A stretch of 64,000 nucleotides of DNA, from the NCBI RefSeq assembly GCF_022549495.1, contig NZ_JAKZGD010000012.1, forward strand, positions 45,075 through 109,074, written 5' to 3'. The DNA is from Acinetobacter sp. ANC 4805 (lineage in GTDB: Bacteria; Pseudomonadota; Gammaproteobacteria; Pseudomonadales; Moraxellaceae). The position numbers and the translations under genes are program-made. Below are positions 9,445-19,055 of this stretch, piece after piece (the stretch's first letter is position 1; each line of letters starts with the position of its first letter). The notes below the pieces were generated by a model. It did no database searches. It had not been told where the DNA came from and saw nothing but the letters and a program-made list of their open reading frames with translations.

Positions 9445-12400
9445 CTAACTATGTAGCTCATTTAGCAATTTATTTAACAAATCAACAATAAACTGAATCC
9501 GCTTATCATACTCAACCAATTGCACTGTGACCTTCAAACGCTGTCCTCCTTCCATACGATAATAGGTTGGATTTTTTTGCATTAACTGAATAATGCTGAT
9601 CGCTTGTACAGGAGTATCTGGTGAAAACTCGATATAGCCACCATTACTGTTCACATCAATTTTGGTAATCCCGAGTTGTTCTGCTCTCAAACGTAATTGA
9701 TGCACACTAAACAATTGTTTGACCGACTGTGGTGGAATACCGAAGCGATCAATCAACTCCATACGGATGTTGTCGAGTTTCTCTTGTGTATCAGTATTAC
9801 TAATGCGCTTATAGAACAACAAACGCTGATGCACATCACCCAAATAGTCATCTGGGATCAAGGCTGGCATATGTAGATTAATTTCTGCGGTCAATGACAA
9901 AGGTGCGTCAAAGTTTGGCGTTTTGCCTTTTTGGATGGCTTTGGTCGCTTTCTCGAGCATTTCCATATACAAGCTATAACCAATCGCTTGCATCGAACCA
10001 CTTTGCTGCTCACCGAGTAATTCACCCGCACCCCGAATCTCCAAGTCTTCAGTTGCAAGCATGAATCCTGCGCCCAGTGTTGAAGCACGTTGAATGGCAT
10101 CTAAACGTTTTTCAGCATCACCTTTGAGATGTTTAAGTGATGGAACGAGTAAATAAGCATACGCTTGGTGATGTGAACGACCGACTCGACCACGTAATTG
10201 ATGTAGTTGTGCTAAGCCCAACTTGTCGGCTCTTTCAATGATAATAGTATTGGCATTCGGTACATCAATACCCGTTTCGATAATGGTTGAACACACGAGA
10301 ACATTATATTCTTTGTGATAGAACTGCTGCATGACCTGCTCAAGTTCACGTTCGCGCATTTGTCCATGTGCAACTGCAACACGTGCCTCTGGGACTAAAT
10401 TACGAATCGTTTCTGCTGCTCGTTCAATGGTTTCAACTTCATTATGTAATAAATAAACCTGACCACCACGTAACAACTCACGCAAAATCGCTTCTTTGAT
10501 TGAATCATCCGTATGTTCTTGAACAAAGGTTTTAACAGCTAAACGACGTGCGGGTGGCGTTGCAATAATCGAAAGATCACGCATTCCAGAGAATGCCATA
10601 TTCAAGGTACGTGGAATAGGTGTTGCCGTGAGTGTCAGCATATCCACATCGGCACGTAAGGCTTTAATCCGTTCTTTATCACGAACACCAAAACGATGCT
10701 CTTCATCGACAATCATCAAACCTAGATTTTTGAATTGAATGTTTTCTTGCAGAATTTTGTGCGTTCCCACCACGATATCAACTTTGCCTTCAGCTAAGTC
10801 TTCAATCGTTTTCAGATGCGTTTTATTACTACCAAAGCGAGACAGCACTTCAATACGCACCGCTGTATCAGCAAAACGATCTTTAAAGGACTCATAATGC
10901 TGCTGTGCCAATAGCGTAGTAGGAACTAATACCGCCACTTGCTTGTTGTTTTGTACTGCAACAAAAGCTGCTCGCATCGCCACTTCGGTTTTACCAAAAC
11001 CAACATCACCACAGACCAAACGATCCATTGGTTTCGCCAACTGCATATCATGGAGGGTTGCTTCAATCGCATTGGCTTGGTCTAAAGTCTCTTCATAGGC
11101 AAAGCCACTGGAGAATTGCATATATCCCGTATGGTCTAATTCAAAGGCAAAACCCGGTTTCGATTGACGGCGTGCCTGAATATGTAACAACTCAGCGGCA
11201 ACATCATGGATTTGCTCTAAAGCTTTCCGCTTGGCTTTACTCCATGTATCTGTACCCAATTTATGTAAAGGTGCTAAGTCAGGATCGCCACCACTATAAC
11301 GACTAATCAGATGTAAATTGGTGACAGGCACATAAACTTTTGCACCATCCGCATAATCGAGCTGTAAAAACTCGTGATCCTGTTGATCAATTTCTAAGGT
11401 AATTAATCCAGCGTAACGCCCAACCCCATGATCGATATGTACCACGGGCGCACCAATACTCAGTTCGGTTAAGCTCCGAACAAGAAATTCTTCAGAAACT
11501 TCCTGCTGACGCTTACGGCGACGCTGCATTACACGATGTTCGTAGAGCTGATTTTCAGAAATCACTGACAATTGATTGGTCAGCAACAAACCTCGATCTA
11601 ATGGCGCGCTTGTGATTGCAACTTGTAGCTTGTCTTTCTGAAATTGAACAAAACTCTCTACATTTTGGATTTCACCTAGAACTGAACGTAATGCATCTTT
11701 TAAGGTTTCACGCCGACCTGCACTTTCCGCGACCAATAAAACAGGATGTTTAACTTGGTCAATATAATGTTTAACTGCTTCAAAGGGCTGTTCTTTTTTA
11801 GGATCAACTGCAAGCTTAGGCGGTTGTTCTGCTGCAAGATTCAGAACCCCAGCTTTTTCATCAAATACTTCCGCAGAAGCCAAAATTCTTGGAAATTGAT
11901 TTAATGCCTGTAACACATGATTTGGCATTAAAAAAAGCTCTTCAGGCGGAAGAATTGGTTGGTCGATGTTATGACGGCGATCTTCATAACGACGCACCAC
12001 TTCTTTCCAGAAATTTATTAATTCATCTTCAACTTCGTTATTTGTAATGACAACGCAATGCTTTGGTAAGTATGTCATAAGCATACTTTGCGCTTCCATT
12101 ACCTTTTTCTCAAAGAATAAAGGTAAATAGAACTCTAATCCCGGTGTTGCAATTCCTTCAAGTACATCTTGATAAATTGGGTTTTTCTTAGGATTCGCAG
12201 TTGGAAAACTTTCTGCGTAACGATCTCTAAAGGTAGAACGCCCCTCTTTTAAAGGAAATTCTTTTGCTGGTAAAACGGTGAAGTTTTTTAAAGATTCAGT
12301 GGTTCTTTGCGTTTCTGGATCAAAAAATTTTAAGCTTTCAATTTCATCATCAAATAAATCAATTCGAATCGGTTGATCTTGTCCAGATGCATAAATGTCC

Positions 12401-12918
12401 ATGATACTGCCACGAACTGCAAATTCACCATGATCATAAACAGTATCAACCAAACGATAGCCTGCTTGTACTAATTGCTTTTTCTGTGCTTCTAAATCGA
12501 GTCGTTGTCCAACTTTAATATCAAAGTGTTCACCAACCACCCATGAATATGGTGCAACACGTTGCGCTAAGGTACTGGCAGAAACCAGGAGAATACCCTT
12601 TTGCGGCATATTCGCTAAAATCGCCAAACGTTCCGACACAATATCTTGATGAGGAGATAAACGATCGTAAGGCAAGATTTCCCAATCAGGAAAAATCGTT
12701 GGTTTTATCCCGTAAAATTCGAGTTCACTTTCGAGCTGAGCAAGATGCTGATTATTTCTCGCAACAATCATGTATAGGTTTGGACTTTGTGCGGCAATTT
12801 CTTTGAATAATAATGCTGCAGATGATCCACGTAAGGAACCAATCCAGCGCTTTTCGCCTGCTTTGAATTGTTGTAGGTTTAATTGAGAGATTTCTTGTTG
12901 AAACATAGATAAAATCAT
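9445..12918 (-). CDS. mfd: Transcription-repair coupling factor Mfd
   Basis: A 1157-residue ATP-dependent translocase that removes RNA polymerase stalled at lesions and recruits UvrA. Layout is complete: UvrB-homology N-terminal region, CarD/RID RNA-polymerase-binding domain (around GAPVVHIDHGVGRYAG, about residue 495), RecG-like helicase core with Walker A GDVGFGKT and DEEH box (IVDEEHRFGV), the TRG region with QLRGRVGRSHHQAYAYLL, and the C-terminal TRCF domain. Length equals that of proteobacterial Mfd. Start may be the ATG at 12918 or the ATG four codons later; neither has a clear ribosome site. Confidence 0.96.
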   Translation of the reverse strand: MILSMFQQEISQLNLQQFKAGEKRWIGSLRGSSAALLFKEIAAQSPNLYMIVARNNQHLAQLESELEFYGIKPTIFPDWEILPYDRLSPHQDIVSERLAILANMPQKGILLVSASTLAQRVAPYSWVVGEHFDIKVGQRLDLEAQKKQLVQAGYRLVDTVYDHGEFAVRGSIMDIYASGQDQPIRIDLFDDEIESLKFFDPETQRTTESLKNFTVLPAKEFPLKEGRSTFRDRYAESFPTANPKKNPIYQDVLEGIATPGLEFYLPLFFEKKVMEAQSMLMTYLPKHCVVITNNEVEDELINFWKEVVRRYEDRRHNIDQPILPPEELFLMPNHVLQALNQFPRILASAEVFDEKAGVLNLAAEQPPKLAVDPKKEQPFEAVKHYIDQVKHPVLLVAESAGRRETLKDALRSVLGEIQNVESFVQFQKDKLQVAITSAPLDRGLLLTNQLSVISENQLYEHRVMQRRRKRQQEVSEEFLVRSLTELSIGAPVVHIDHGVGRYAGLITLEIDQQDHEFLQLDYADGAKVYVPVTNLHLISRYSGGDPDLAPLHKLGTDTWSKAKRKALEQIHDVAAELLHIQARRQSKPGFAFELDHTGYMQFSSGFAYEETLDQANAIEATLHDMQLAKPMDRLVCGDVGFGKTEVAMRAAFVAVQNNKQVAVLVPTTLLAQQHYESFKDRFADTAVRIEVLSRFGSNKTHLKTIEDLAEGKVDIVVGTHKILQENIQFKNLGLMIVDEEHRFGVRDKERIKALRADVDMLTLTATPIPRTLNMAFSGMRDLSIIATPPARRLAVKTFVQEHTDDSIKEAILRELLRGGQVYLLHNEVETIERAAETIRNLVPEARVAVAHGQMRERELEQVMQQFYHKEYNVLVCSTIIETGIDVPNANTIIIERADKLGLAQLHQLRGRVGRSHHQAYAYLLVPSLKHLKGDAEKRLDAIQRASTLGAGFMLATEDLEIRGAGELLGEQQSGSMQAIGYSLYMEMLEKATKAIQKGKTPNFDAPLSLTAEINLHMPALIPDDYLGDVHQRLLFYKRISNTDTQEKLDNIRMELIDRFGIPPQSVKQLFSVHQLRLRAEQLGITKIDVNSNGGYIEFSPDTPVQAISIIQLMQKNPTYYRMEGGQRLKVTVQLVEYDKRIQFIVDLLNKLLNELHS

Positions 12919-13031
12919 GTAATCGAAAAGACAATAGGCTTAGTTTAACATGGAGTTTTTTTGAAGATGTGAATTTTCTTAATCTTCACTTAGGCTATTT
13001 ATAAAGCTTTACGATTATATTTGAAATAAAA

Positions 13032-13066
13032 ATATATCACTGATGTATAAATATATCAGTGATATT
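13032..13066. terminator. AT-rich hairpin downstream of the gene at 13085
   Basis: ATATCACTGAT and ATCAGTGATAT form a long AT-rich inverted repeat 20 bp after the minus-strand gene at 13085-13699. It is a probable terminator or 3-prime stabilising hairpin. The T tract is weak. Confidence 0.5.
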
Positions 13067-13084
13067 CAAAAAATAATGAATTAT

Positions 13085-13699
13085 TTAAGACGCAGCATAG
13101 TTCTGAAATAAATAATTAATTGACTGCCTAAAAAACACTCTAAATTCCTCCATAGCATCACCTTTTTGGAACTTAGATGCGACAAACTGGCTAATATGGG
13201 GATTATTTAAAATCATCAAAACGGTATAACAAAGCATTTCATAATGCGCTTTATAATATTGTATTTGAAATTCTAACTCATCAAATAGTTCCTCATACTT
13301 TTGATCTTTTTTTAGTGTCTTCAAATGTTTAAAATCATCCGTCATTGCCGCATTATCTTGGTTGCCTTGAAGGTAATTAAACACGATTAAAGTATTGGAC
13401 GATGCTTGTTTCTGTGCTTTGCCCAATATATGCATATAACTTTCTTCAACATTAGAACCCTGATTTAAATTATAAATGTAGTCTATTAATTCAGACAAAG
13501 TTAGTGAAAATAGAAACTTATTATATGGAACATTTTTCTCTAACTGTTCTAGATATTGCTCAATAGGTAAACTTTTCTTAGAAAAAAAGGAATCCATCAT
13601 CCCACTATATCGCTCTAGAACATCCCCACTAGAAATAGATGTACTATGTATTTCTTGAAAAATAGATCTTAATTTCTGTATATTTTCTTCATGTGACAT
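13085..13699 (-). CDS. Uncharacterised alpha-helical protein
   Basis: A 204-residue, lysine/glutamate-rich and predominantly helical soluble protein without signal peptide, membrane segment or recognisable motif. It is flanked on both sides by very AT-rich intergenic DNA and sits alone between mfd and the SDR gene, all on the minus strand. The ribosome site is weak (GGAAATGAATAGAA before the ATG). I do not recognise a family. Its AT-rich setting and isolation suggest an accessory gene acquired or kept in some lineages only. Confidence 0.6.
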   Translation of the reverse strand: MSHEENIQKLRSIFQEIHSTSISSGDVLERYSGMMDSFFSKKSLPIEQYLEQLEKNVPYNKFLFSLTLSELIDYIYNLNQGSNVEESYMHILGKAQKQASSNTLIVFNYLQGNQDNAAMTDDFKHLKTLKKDQKYEELFDELEFQIQYYKAHYEMLCYTVLMILNNPHISQFVASKFQKGDAMEEFRVFFRQSINYLFQNYAAS

Positions 13700-13973
13700 T
13701 TCTATTCATTTCCATTTATAAGTTTAAATTAAATTTTAAGAATTCCTTATAAATTACTCGTACAATTTATACAACAAAATTTCATTAAAAATCATCAATT
13801 TTTCTATATATTGATTTTTTAGATAATTTCACCACTATCAACGACTATATTCTATTGAAGCTAAAGCCATTTAAATAAAGTCTCCTCAATCCAGACAATT
13901 TGATGATCTATATAAAAAAATTGCAAGTATAAATCATACTCAGTCTATTAGACTCAGGCAAGTTTATACTAAA

Positions 13974-14786
13974 TTAACTGGATTTATCCTTTAATTTTTT
14001 CTCTAATCGACGATCCATCAAACGAAATAATGGTCGAGTTAAATTCATCACTGTTGTCGGCGCTGTATTTAGTAAAGCATTGGCAATTGCACCACTGGTA
14101 CTGGTAATACGATAAGATTTTTGCTGTACAGCTTTGACAATCCAGCCTGCGGCGGTGGATGTATCGAGCATTCGCATATGTTTATAAATCGTTGTTTTAG
14201 ATGACATGGGTGTTCTGACCATTGGAAAATAAACAATACTCACATCAATTCCTTGCTCACCTAGCTCCATTCTGAGTGAACGTGAAAAGGATTCTAAAGC
14301 CGATTTACTGGCTAAATATGCTGAAAATAATGGAATTGGAACTTGAGTTGACATAGTAGAAATATTGACAACATGCCCCTCACCTTTTTCCAGAAAGTGT
14401 GGCAACAAGGCTAATGTCAAACGCACTGCTGCAAAATAATTGATTTGCATAGTACGTTCAAAATCATGCAACCGATCTAATGCCTGAATAATCGGACGAC
14501 GTATCGAGCGAGCAGCATTATTAATTAGGACATCAACTTTCGCATGTTCACTAAGTATTTGTTCAATACAGTTTTTAGCATGATCTTCTTGAGTAATATC
14601 TACAGGATAAATCCATACTTGACCGCCTTGCTGTTGAATTACCTGCTGCACTCGTTCCAATTCATCTTTACGACGAGCAATTAGACAAATATTGGCACCT
14701 AAAGCAGCCAGTTGAATCGCAGCCTGTTCACCAATTCCCCCTGATGCACCTGTCAATATAATGGTTTTCCCTTGTAGATTTGTCAT
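13974..14786 (-). CDS. Short-chain dehydrogenase/reductase (SDR)
   Basis: A 270-residue classical SDR. The cofactor motif TGASGGIG follows the first strand, NNAARS matches the NNAG-type motif, and the catalytic set is Ser in NISTMSTQ and Tyr/Lys in SAYLASKSAL. The C-terminal portion after the core is longer than usual, with a basic end (DRRLEKKLKDKS), and may contact the membrane. Start is set at the ATG ending at 14786, with AGGAAAGG just upstream; the longer frame to 14840 adds an unlikely polar N-terminus. Substrate unknown; the type is often annotated as a fatty-acid or acyl reductase. Confidence 0.85.
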   Translation of the reverse strand: MTNLQGKTIILTGASGGIGEQAAIQLAALGANICLIARRKDELERVQQVIQQQGGQVWIYPVDITQEDHAKNCIEQILSEHAKVDVLINNAARSIRRPIIQALDRLHDFERTMQINYFAAVRLTLALLPHFLEKGEGHVVNISTMSTQVPIPLFSAYLASKSALESFSRSLRMELGEQGIDVSIVYFPMVRTPMSSKTTIYKHMRMLDTSTAAGWIVKAVQQKSYRITSTSGAIANALLNTAPTTVMNLTRPLFRLMDRRLEKKLKDKSS

Positions 14787-15069
14787 ACCCTTTCCTATTT
14801 TTTTATACAATCTATGATTATCCATTTTGATCTTATTCATTTAGCTTCTAGGAGAAAAGTCTTCTTTGGAAAAACTCAAAGAATGCCTTTCTCAATTTAT
14901 GATTAAGCTCACCAATAATTTTTGTTTACTTAGGCTATTTCATTCACTATCCTATCAACATCATTTAACGTGAATAAACCAATTGGTTATTCAATAAAAT
15001 TTGACTTATAAACCATATACTTAAAATTATTTTTTCAATAAAACTAAGAGAGAAATTTAATCCACACCC

Positions 15070-15639
15070 ATGATAACGAATATTCCCACCCAGCAAATCC
15101 GAGCTGCATATAACGATAAAACCATCCGTGTATATCAAGCTTATTCTCATTCCATAGCCAATGCGGCTATCAAACATCAAACTTTTGTCTCACCACCATT
15201 TAAGATGGAAAGAATGACATGGATTAAGCCCTCATTCCTTTGGATGATGTATCGTGCTGGCTGGGGATTTAAAGATGATGGGCAAAATCGCATTTTAGCT
15301 ATAGACATCACCCTTGAAGGTTTTGAATGGGCATTGGCACATAGCTGCCTCAGTCATCGTGATCCGTCATTAAGCGAAGAAGAATGGCAACAACGTAAAG
15401 ATCATTCACCTGTACGAATTCAATGGGATCCTGAACGTGATCTATTATTACAACCACTTGAACATAGAGCGATACAAATCGGACTGAGTAAAGAAGCGGT
15501 TCAACGCTATGTCAATCAATGAATTGTTTCGATTACAGACATTACACCACTTGCACATCAGATTCACGGATTAATCCAACAAAATAAAATGCAAGCAGCA
15601 AGTCTGCTACTGCCAAAAGAAACGGTTTATATTCGATAA
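15070..15639 (+). pseudogene. DUF4291 family gene broken by an in-frame TGA
   Basis: The first 150 codons encode a DUF4291 protein (MITNIPTQQIRAAY..., with KMERMTWIKPSFLWMMYRAGW). A TGA at 15520-15522 ends it, but the same frame continues for 38 more codons to a TAA at 15637-15639, reading IVSITDITPLAHQIHGLI and onward. This is the expected family C-terminus, where the stop position is normally a Trp (YVN-x-WIV). Restored length would be about 189 residues, right for the family. Simplest explanation: TGG to TGA mutation. The function of DUF4291 is unknown. A base-call error or readthrough would be alternatives. Confidence 0.8.
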
Positions 15640-15642
15640 AAT

Positions 15643-15689
15643 AAGCTACGGAATAATCTTCAACAGACCCTATTCCGTAGCTTAAATTT
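15643..15689. terminator. Bidirectional terminator between DUF4291 gene and aceI
   Basis: AAGCTACGGAATA (15643-15655) pairs perfectly with TATTCCGTAGCTT (15671-15683), followed by AAATTTT. It lies between two convergent genes and can serve both. Confidence 0.8.
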
Positions 15690-15717
15690 TCTTGAGATTT
15701 ATAAATCTCACTCTTGT

Positions 15718-16146
15718 TTAAGATGCAAATTTTACATTCGGGAAAAATCGCTCTTCAATCAAGTCATAACACCATTGAAAGATAAAGGTATATACCAAAA
15801 TACACATCGTTAAACCAAAATCTAAAATCAATGCATCAATAAAGCTCATCTTCATCATATAAGCAATAATTGGAATGGTCGCAAGCATCAAACCACCCTC
15901 AAATCCAACCGCATGCAAAATACGCACAGGAATAGTTCGTTTCCACTGATATTTATGTTCAACTTTCTCAAAATAATGGTTAAAAATCATGTTCCAAATC
16001 ACCGAAATGACAGCCATGATTACACCTAAAACACCTGTTACTTCTAACGGCATATTAAAAATAAAACTTAACGCAATTGCGATGATGACCAATAAGATCA
16101 CTTCATAGCTAATTGCATGAATGAGTCTTCTTCTGGAAATCAACAT
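15718..16146 (-). CDS. aceI: PACE-family chlorhexidine/biocide efflux transporter AceI
   Basis: A 142-residue inner-membrane protein made of two tandem bacterial transmembrane-pair domains, about four hydrophobic helices. It matches A. baumannii AceI closely from MLISRRRLIHAISYEVILL onward, and the essential Glu15 is present. PACE proteins export chlorhexidine and related cationic biocides, and short diamines such as cadaverine and putrescine as likely native substrates, in exchange for protons. It is divergent from the LysR regulator at 16234 across an 87-bp gap, the arrangement known for aceI/aceR. Confidence 0.93.
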   Translation of the reverse strand: MLISRRRLIHAISYEVILLVIIAIALSFIFNMPLEVTGVLGVIMAVISVIWNMIFNHYFEKVEHKYQWKRTIPVRILHAVGFEGGLMLATIPIIAYMMKMSFIDALILDFGLTMCILVYTFIFQWCYDLIEERFFPNVKFAS

Positions 16147-16233
16147 TTTCTAACACTCTTTTGTTTGGATATGCATCATTTTATTTTTATAATTTTGATT
16201 AATCCAATTAGGTTCTTTCATTTTTTTTGATAG

Positions 16234-17127
16234 ATGAATATTAATCAAGAACAACTTCTGATGTTTCAAACTGTCATTGAGACAGGCTCATTTTCGGCGG
16301 CTGCACGGAAACTCGGCAAAGTACCTTCAGCCGTGAGCATGTCAATTGCTAATTTAGAAATTGATCTCAATCTCAATTTATTTGAGCGAATTGGACGTGA
16401 GCCAAAACCAACCTCTGCGGCAATGGTTTTATATGAGAAAACCCAACAGCTTTTGATCGAAATAAATCAATGGAAACAGCACGCTCATGCGCTCAGCACT
16501 GGACTAGAATCAACCTTAAACATTGTCGTCGTCTCTGAATTGCTGCATACCAATTGGACCGATTATATTACGTTGCTCGAACAGCATTTTCCAAACCTAA
16601 CCATCAATATTTTTTCTGCTCCTCAGGAAGATGCTTTACAGATGTTACTCGATCAGTCTGCGCAACTTGCACTCATGTTTGAACGAGAACAATTAGATAG
16701 CCGTGAACAATTTGTTGAATTAAAACGAGAAGCTCTTGTTCCAGTAATTGCTAACAACCATGCTTTAGCTCAACTTGAACAGATTTCATTTGAGCAAATG
16801 GTGCAGACGCGCCAAATCGTGGTCGCTAGCCGTGACCATAGCATCAAGCCAGAACTACTATTTTCTAAAGATTATTGGCGTACAGACAACCATCACTCTG
16901 CGTGTATGATGATTCTTCGGAATTTAGGTTGGGGAGTTTTGCCCTTAGAAATGTTTAATGAAAACCCTGAATTAAAGAAAAAACTAAAAGTTTTGGAACT
17001 TTATGATTTCACACCTAAGTTTGAATACTATGTCGATCTAGTCTGGAGTCGGGAAAGCGAGTTAGGTGTTGCTGCTAGATTTTTGATTGAACACATTCGA
17101 CAACTACGTCAGCAACCAAGAAAATAG
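16234..17127 (+). CDS. aceR: LysR-family regulator AceR
   Basis: A 297-residue LysR-type regulator. The N-terminal winged helix-turn-helix (about 1-60, with FQTVIETGSFSAAARKLGK) is followed by a coiled linker and the periplasmic-binding-fold effector domain. Its place divergent to aceI identifies it as the likely AceR, which in A. baumannii activates aceI in response to PACE substrates. Operator sites should lie in the 16147-16233 intergenic region; I see AT-rich sequence there but no clean T-N11-A palindrome that I would assign. Confidence 0.88.
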   Translation: MNINQEQLLMFQTVIETGSFSAAARKLGKVPSAVSMSIANLEIDLNLNLFERIGREPKPTSAAMVLYEKTQQLLIEINQWKQHAHALSTGLESTLNIVVVSELLHTNWTDYITLLEQHFPNLTINIFSAPQEDALQMLLDQSAQLALMFEREQLDSREQFVELKREALVPVIANNHALAQLEQISFEQMVQTRQIVVASRDHSIKPELLFSKDYWRTDNHHSACMMILRNLGWGVLPLEMFNENPELKKKLKVLELYDFTPKFEYYVDLVWSRESELGVAARFLIEHIRQLRQQPRK

Positions 17128-17234
17128 AGTAAATCACTCAGGTTTAAATGTATTGAAAGCGATGCTTTGCTTTCCTGTAGATTGTGCTATAAAGAAGTTA
17201 TCCATAATTTTGTTTAAGTAAGAACGCTATATCA

Positions 17235-18224
17235 ATGACTCAGACTGCATTACACCAATTAAAAAATTTAACAACCGTTGTTGCCGATAGTAGTGATCTA
17301 GAAGCGATTGAAAAATTTCGTCCCTTAGACGCAACAACCAATCCATCGCTTATCACTGCAGCGGCTGAACAACCTGAAAGTAAACAACTGATTGAAGATG
17401 CTTATACACAAGCAAAACAAGAAGGTTATCAAAGTGATGAACTGATTGAACGCACCATTGATATTTTGACAGTGAAGTTTGGCGTTGAAATTTTAAAATT
17501 GATTGATGGGCGTGTTTCAACTGAAGTCGATGCTTCTCTTTCTTATGATACTGATGCAACGATTACTAAAGCGCGTGAACTTTCTAAACTTTATCAAGGT
17601 TATGGTATTGAGCAATCTCGCATCTTAATCAAAATCGCGTCAACGTGGGAAGGCATTCAAGCAGCTAAAGTTTTAGAGGCTGAAGGGATTCCATGTAACC
17701 TAACATTATTGTTTGGTTTGCATCAGGCTCAAGCTTGCGCAGATGCAAAAGTAACCCTAATTTCTCCTTTTGTTGGTCGTATTTTAGACTGGTATAAAAA
17801 AGCGGAAGGCGTCGAGCAATACCCAATCGAAAACGATCCAGGTGTTCTTTCAGTCAAGAAAATTTATAACTATTACAAACAACACGGCATTGCGACACAG
17901 GTCATGGGAGCAAGTTTCCGTAGCACAGCACAAGTCCTTGGTTTAGCAGGTTGTGACTTACTCACAATTGCACCAAATCTATTGGCTCAACTTGAACAAG
18001 ATCAACAGGTTGTTGAAGCTCAACTCAGCTCAACTTCGGCGCAACAAGCTGAGAAAATTGAACGTACAGCTCAAACCAAAGAAAGTTTTAAAGCTGAACT
18101 TGAGCAAGATTTAATGGCTTTCCAATTACTACAAGGTGGTATTGATGGCTTTATCAAAGCACGTGATCATTTGAGTTTATTACTGCGTCAATCTTTCGGT
18201 ATTGATGCAGAGATTCGACCTTAA
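17235..18224 (+). CDS. tal: Transaldolase
   Basis: A 329-residue class I transaldolase of the TalA/TalB type (E. coli 316-317). It transfers a dihydroxyacetone unit between sugar phosphates in the non-oxidative pentose phosphate pathway. The N-terminal PLDATTNPSL motif, the Schiff-base lysine in RILIKIASTWEG (about residue 136), and the ASFRSTAQV phosphate-binding segment are present. It is probably monocistronic: a promoter-like TTGTGC/TATAAA region lies in 17180-17200 and a strong terminator follows the stop. Confidence 0.95.
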   Translation: MTQTALHQLKNLTTVVADSSDLEAIEKFRPLDATTNPSLITAAAEQPESKQLIEDAYTQAKQEGYQSDELIERTIDILTVKFGVEILKLIDGRVSTEVDASLSYDTDATITKARELSKLYQGYGIEQSRILIKIASTWEGIQAAKVLEAEGIPCNLTLLFGLHQAQACADAKVTLISPFVGRILDWYKKAEGVEQYPIENDPGVLSVKKIYNYYKQHGIATQVMGASFRSTAQVLGLAGCDLLTIAPNLLAQLEQDQQVVEAQLSSTSAQQAEKIERTAQTKESFKAELEQDLMAFQLLQGGIDGFIKARDHLSLLLRQSFGIDAEIRP

Positions 18225-18244
18225 TTAGTTTATTTTTCACCTAT

Positions 18245-18284
18245 AAAAACCGATTTTTGTTATATTAGCGAAAATCGGTTTTTT
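18245..18284 (+). terminator. Rho-independent terminator after tal
   Basis: AAAACCGATTTT pairs with AAAATCGGTTTT followed by a T run. It begins about 20 bp after the tal stop and overlaps the region just before the leuE-like gene. Confidence 0.88.
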
Positions 18285-18296
18285 AATGAGTAGATT

Positions 18297-18948
18297 GTGT
18301 TCGGCATAACAGATTTAACCACTTTCATTATTGGTACAATCTTAATTGTGTTATTGCCTGGCCCAAACTCTTTATATGTAATGTCAGTCGCTTCACGCTA
18401 ATGGTATTCGTACAGGTTATGCAGCGGCATGTGGCGTATTCACAGGTGATTCCATTTTAATCCTGTGTACAGTCTTAGGTGCGGCATCATTATTAAAAGC
18501 CTTCCCGATTTTATTTGTCGTTTTAAAATTAACAGGCGCTTGTTATCTCGCCTATCTAGGTTTCAAACTATTACAAAGTGCGTATCAGACATGGAATAAG
18601 CCTCCACACCCTACAGAAATGGCTGATTTACCACGTTTAGATCAAATTCATCCCTATCGTACCGCCCTCAGTATCAGTTTACTCAATCCTAAAGCGATTC
18701 TGTTTTTCCTGTCTTTTTTCGTGCAATTTGTACAACCCAATTATGCTTATCCAGCACTCAGCTTTCTAATCTTAGCCATCATTGTGCAACTGGTAAGTTT
18801 CACATATCTGACTGCTTTGATTTTTTCAGGTGTTAAATTAGCAAACTTTTTCAAACATAATTATAAACTTGCCGCTGGAGGTGTTTTTAGCGTAGGTATT
18901 TTATTCTTTATTTTTGGATTACGACTAGCAACCTCTACCCTTGCATAA
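18297..18948 (+). pseudogene. LysE/RhtB-family exporter (LeuE-like) with a 1-nt frameshift
   Basis: From GTG 18297 the frame reads VFGITDLTTFIIGTILIVLL, PGPNSLYVMSVASR and then a TAA at 18399-18401. Shifting by one base at this point gives ANGIRTGYAAACGVFTGDSI and continues to 18948 with LNPKAILFFLSFFVQF and further hydrophobic helices. Together these make a 216-residue LeuE-type amino-acid exporter (E. coli LeuE 212). Removing one base near 18396 restores SVASANGIRTGY. No homopolymer is at the site. The gene is either inactivated by a 1-nt insertion or carries a sequencing error. The shorter frame starting at 18619 is only its C-terminal part. Confidence 0.85.
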
Positions 18949-19055
18949 CTCTGTTTTGATCATATGATCAATTAATTCAATCATTTTAAAACTACGATTT
19001 CTGCCAAATTAACGATATACTTTTCAACAAATTTTAATCAAGTATAGATGCATTG

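Noticed and set aside
18619..18948. A stand-alone 109-residue transporter gene
   Set aside because: It is only the C-terminal half of the frameshifted LeuE-like exporter beginning at 18297.
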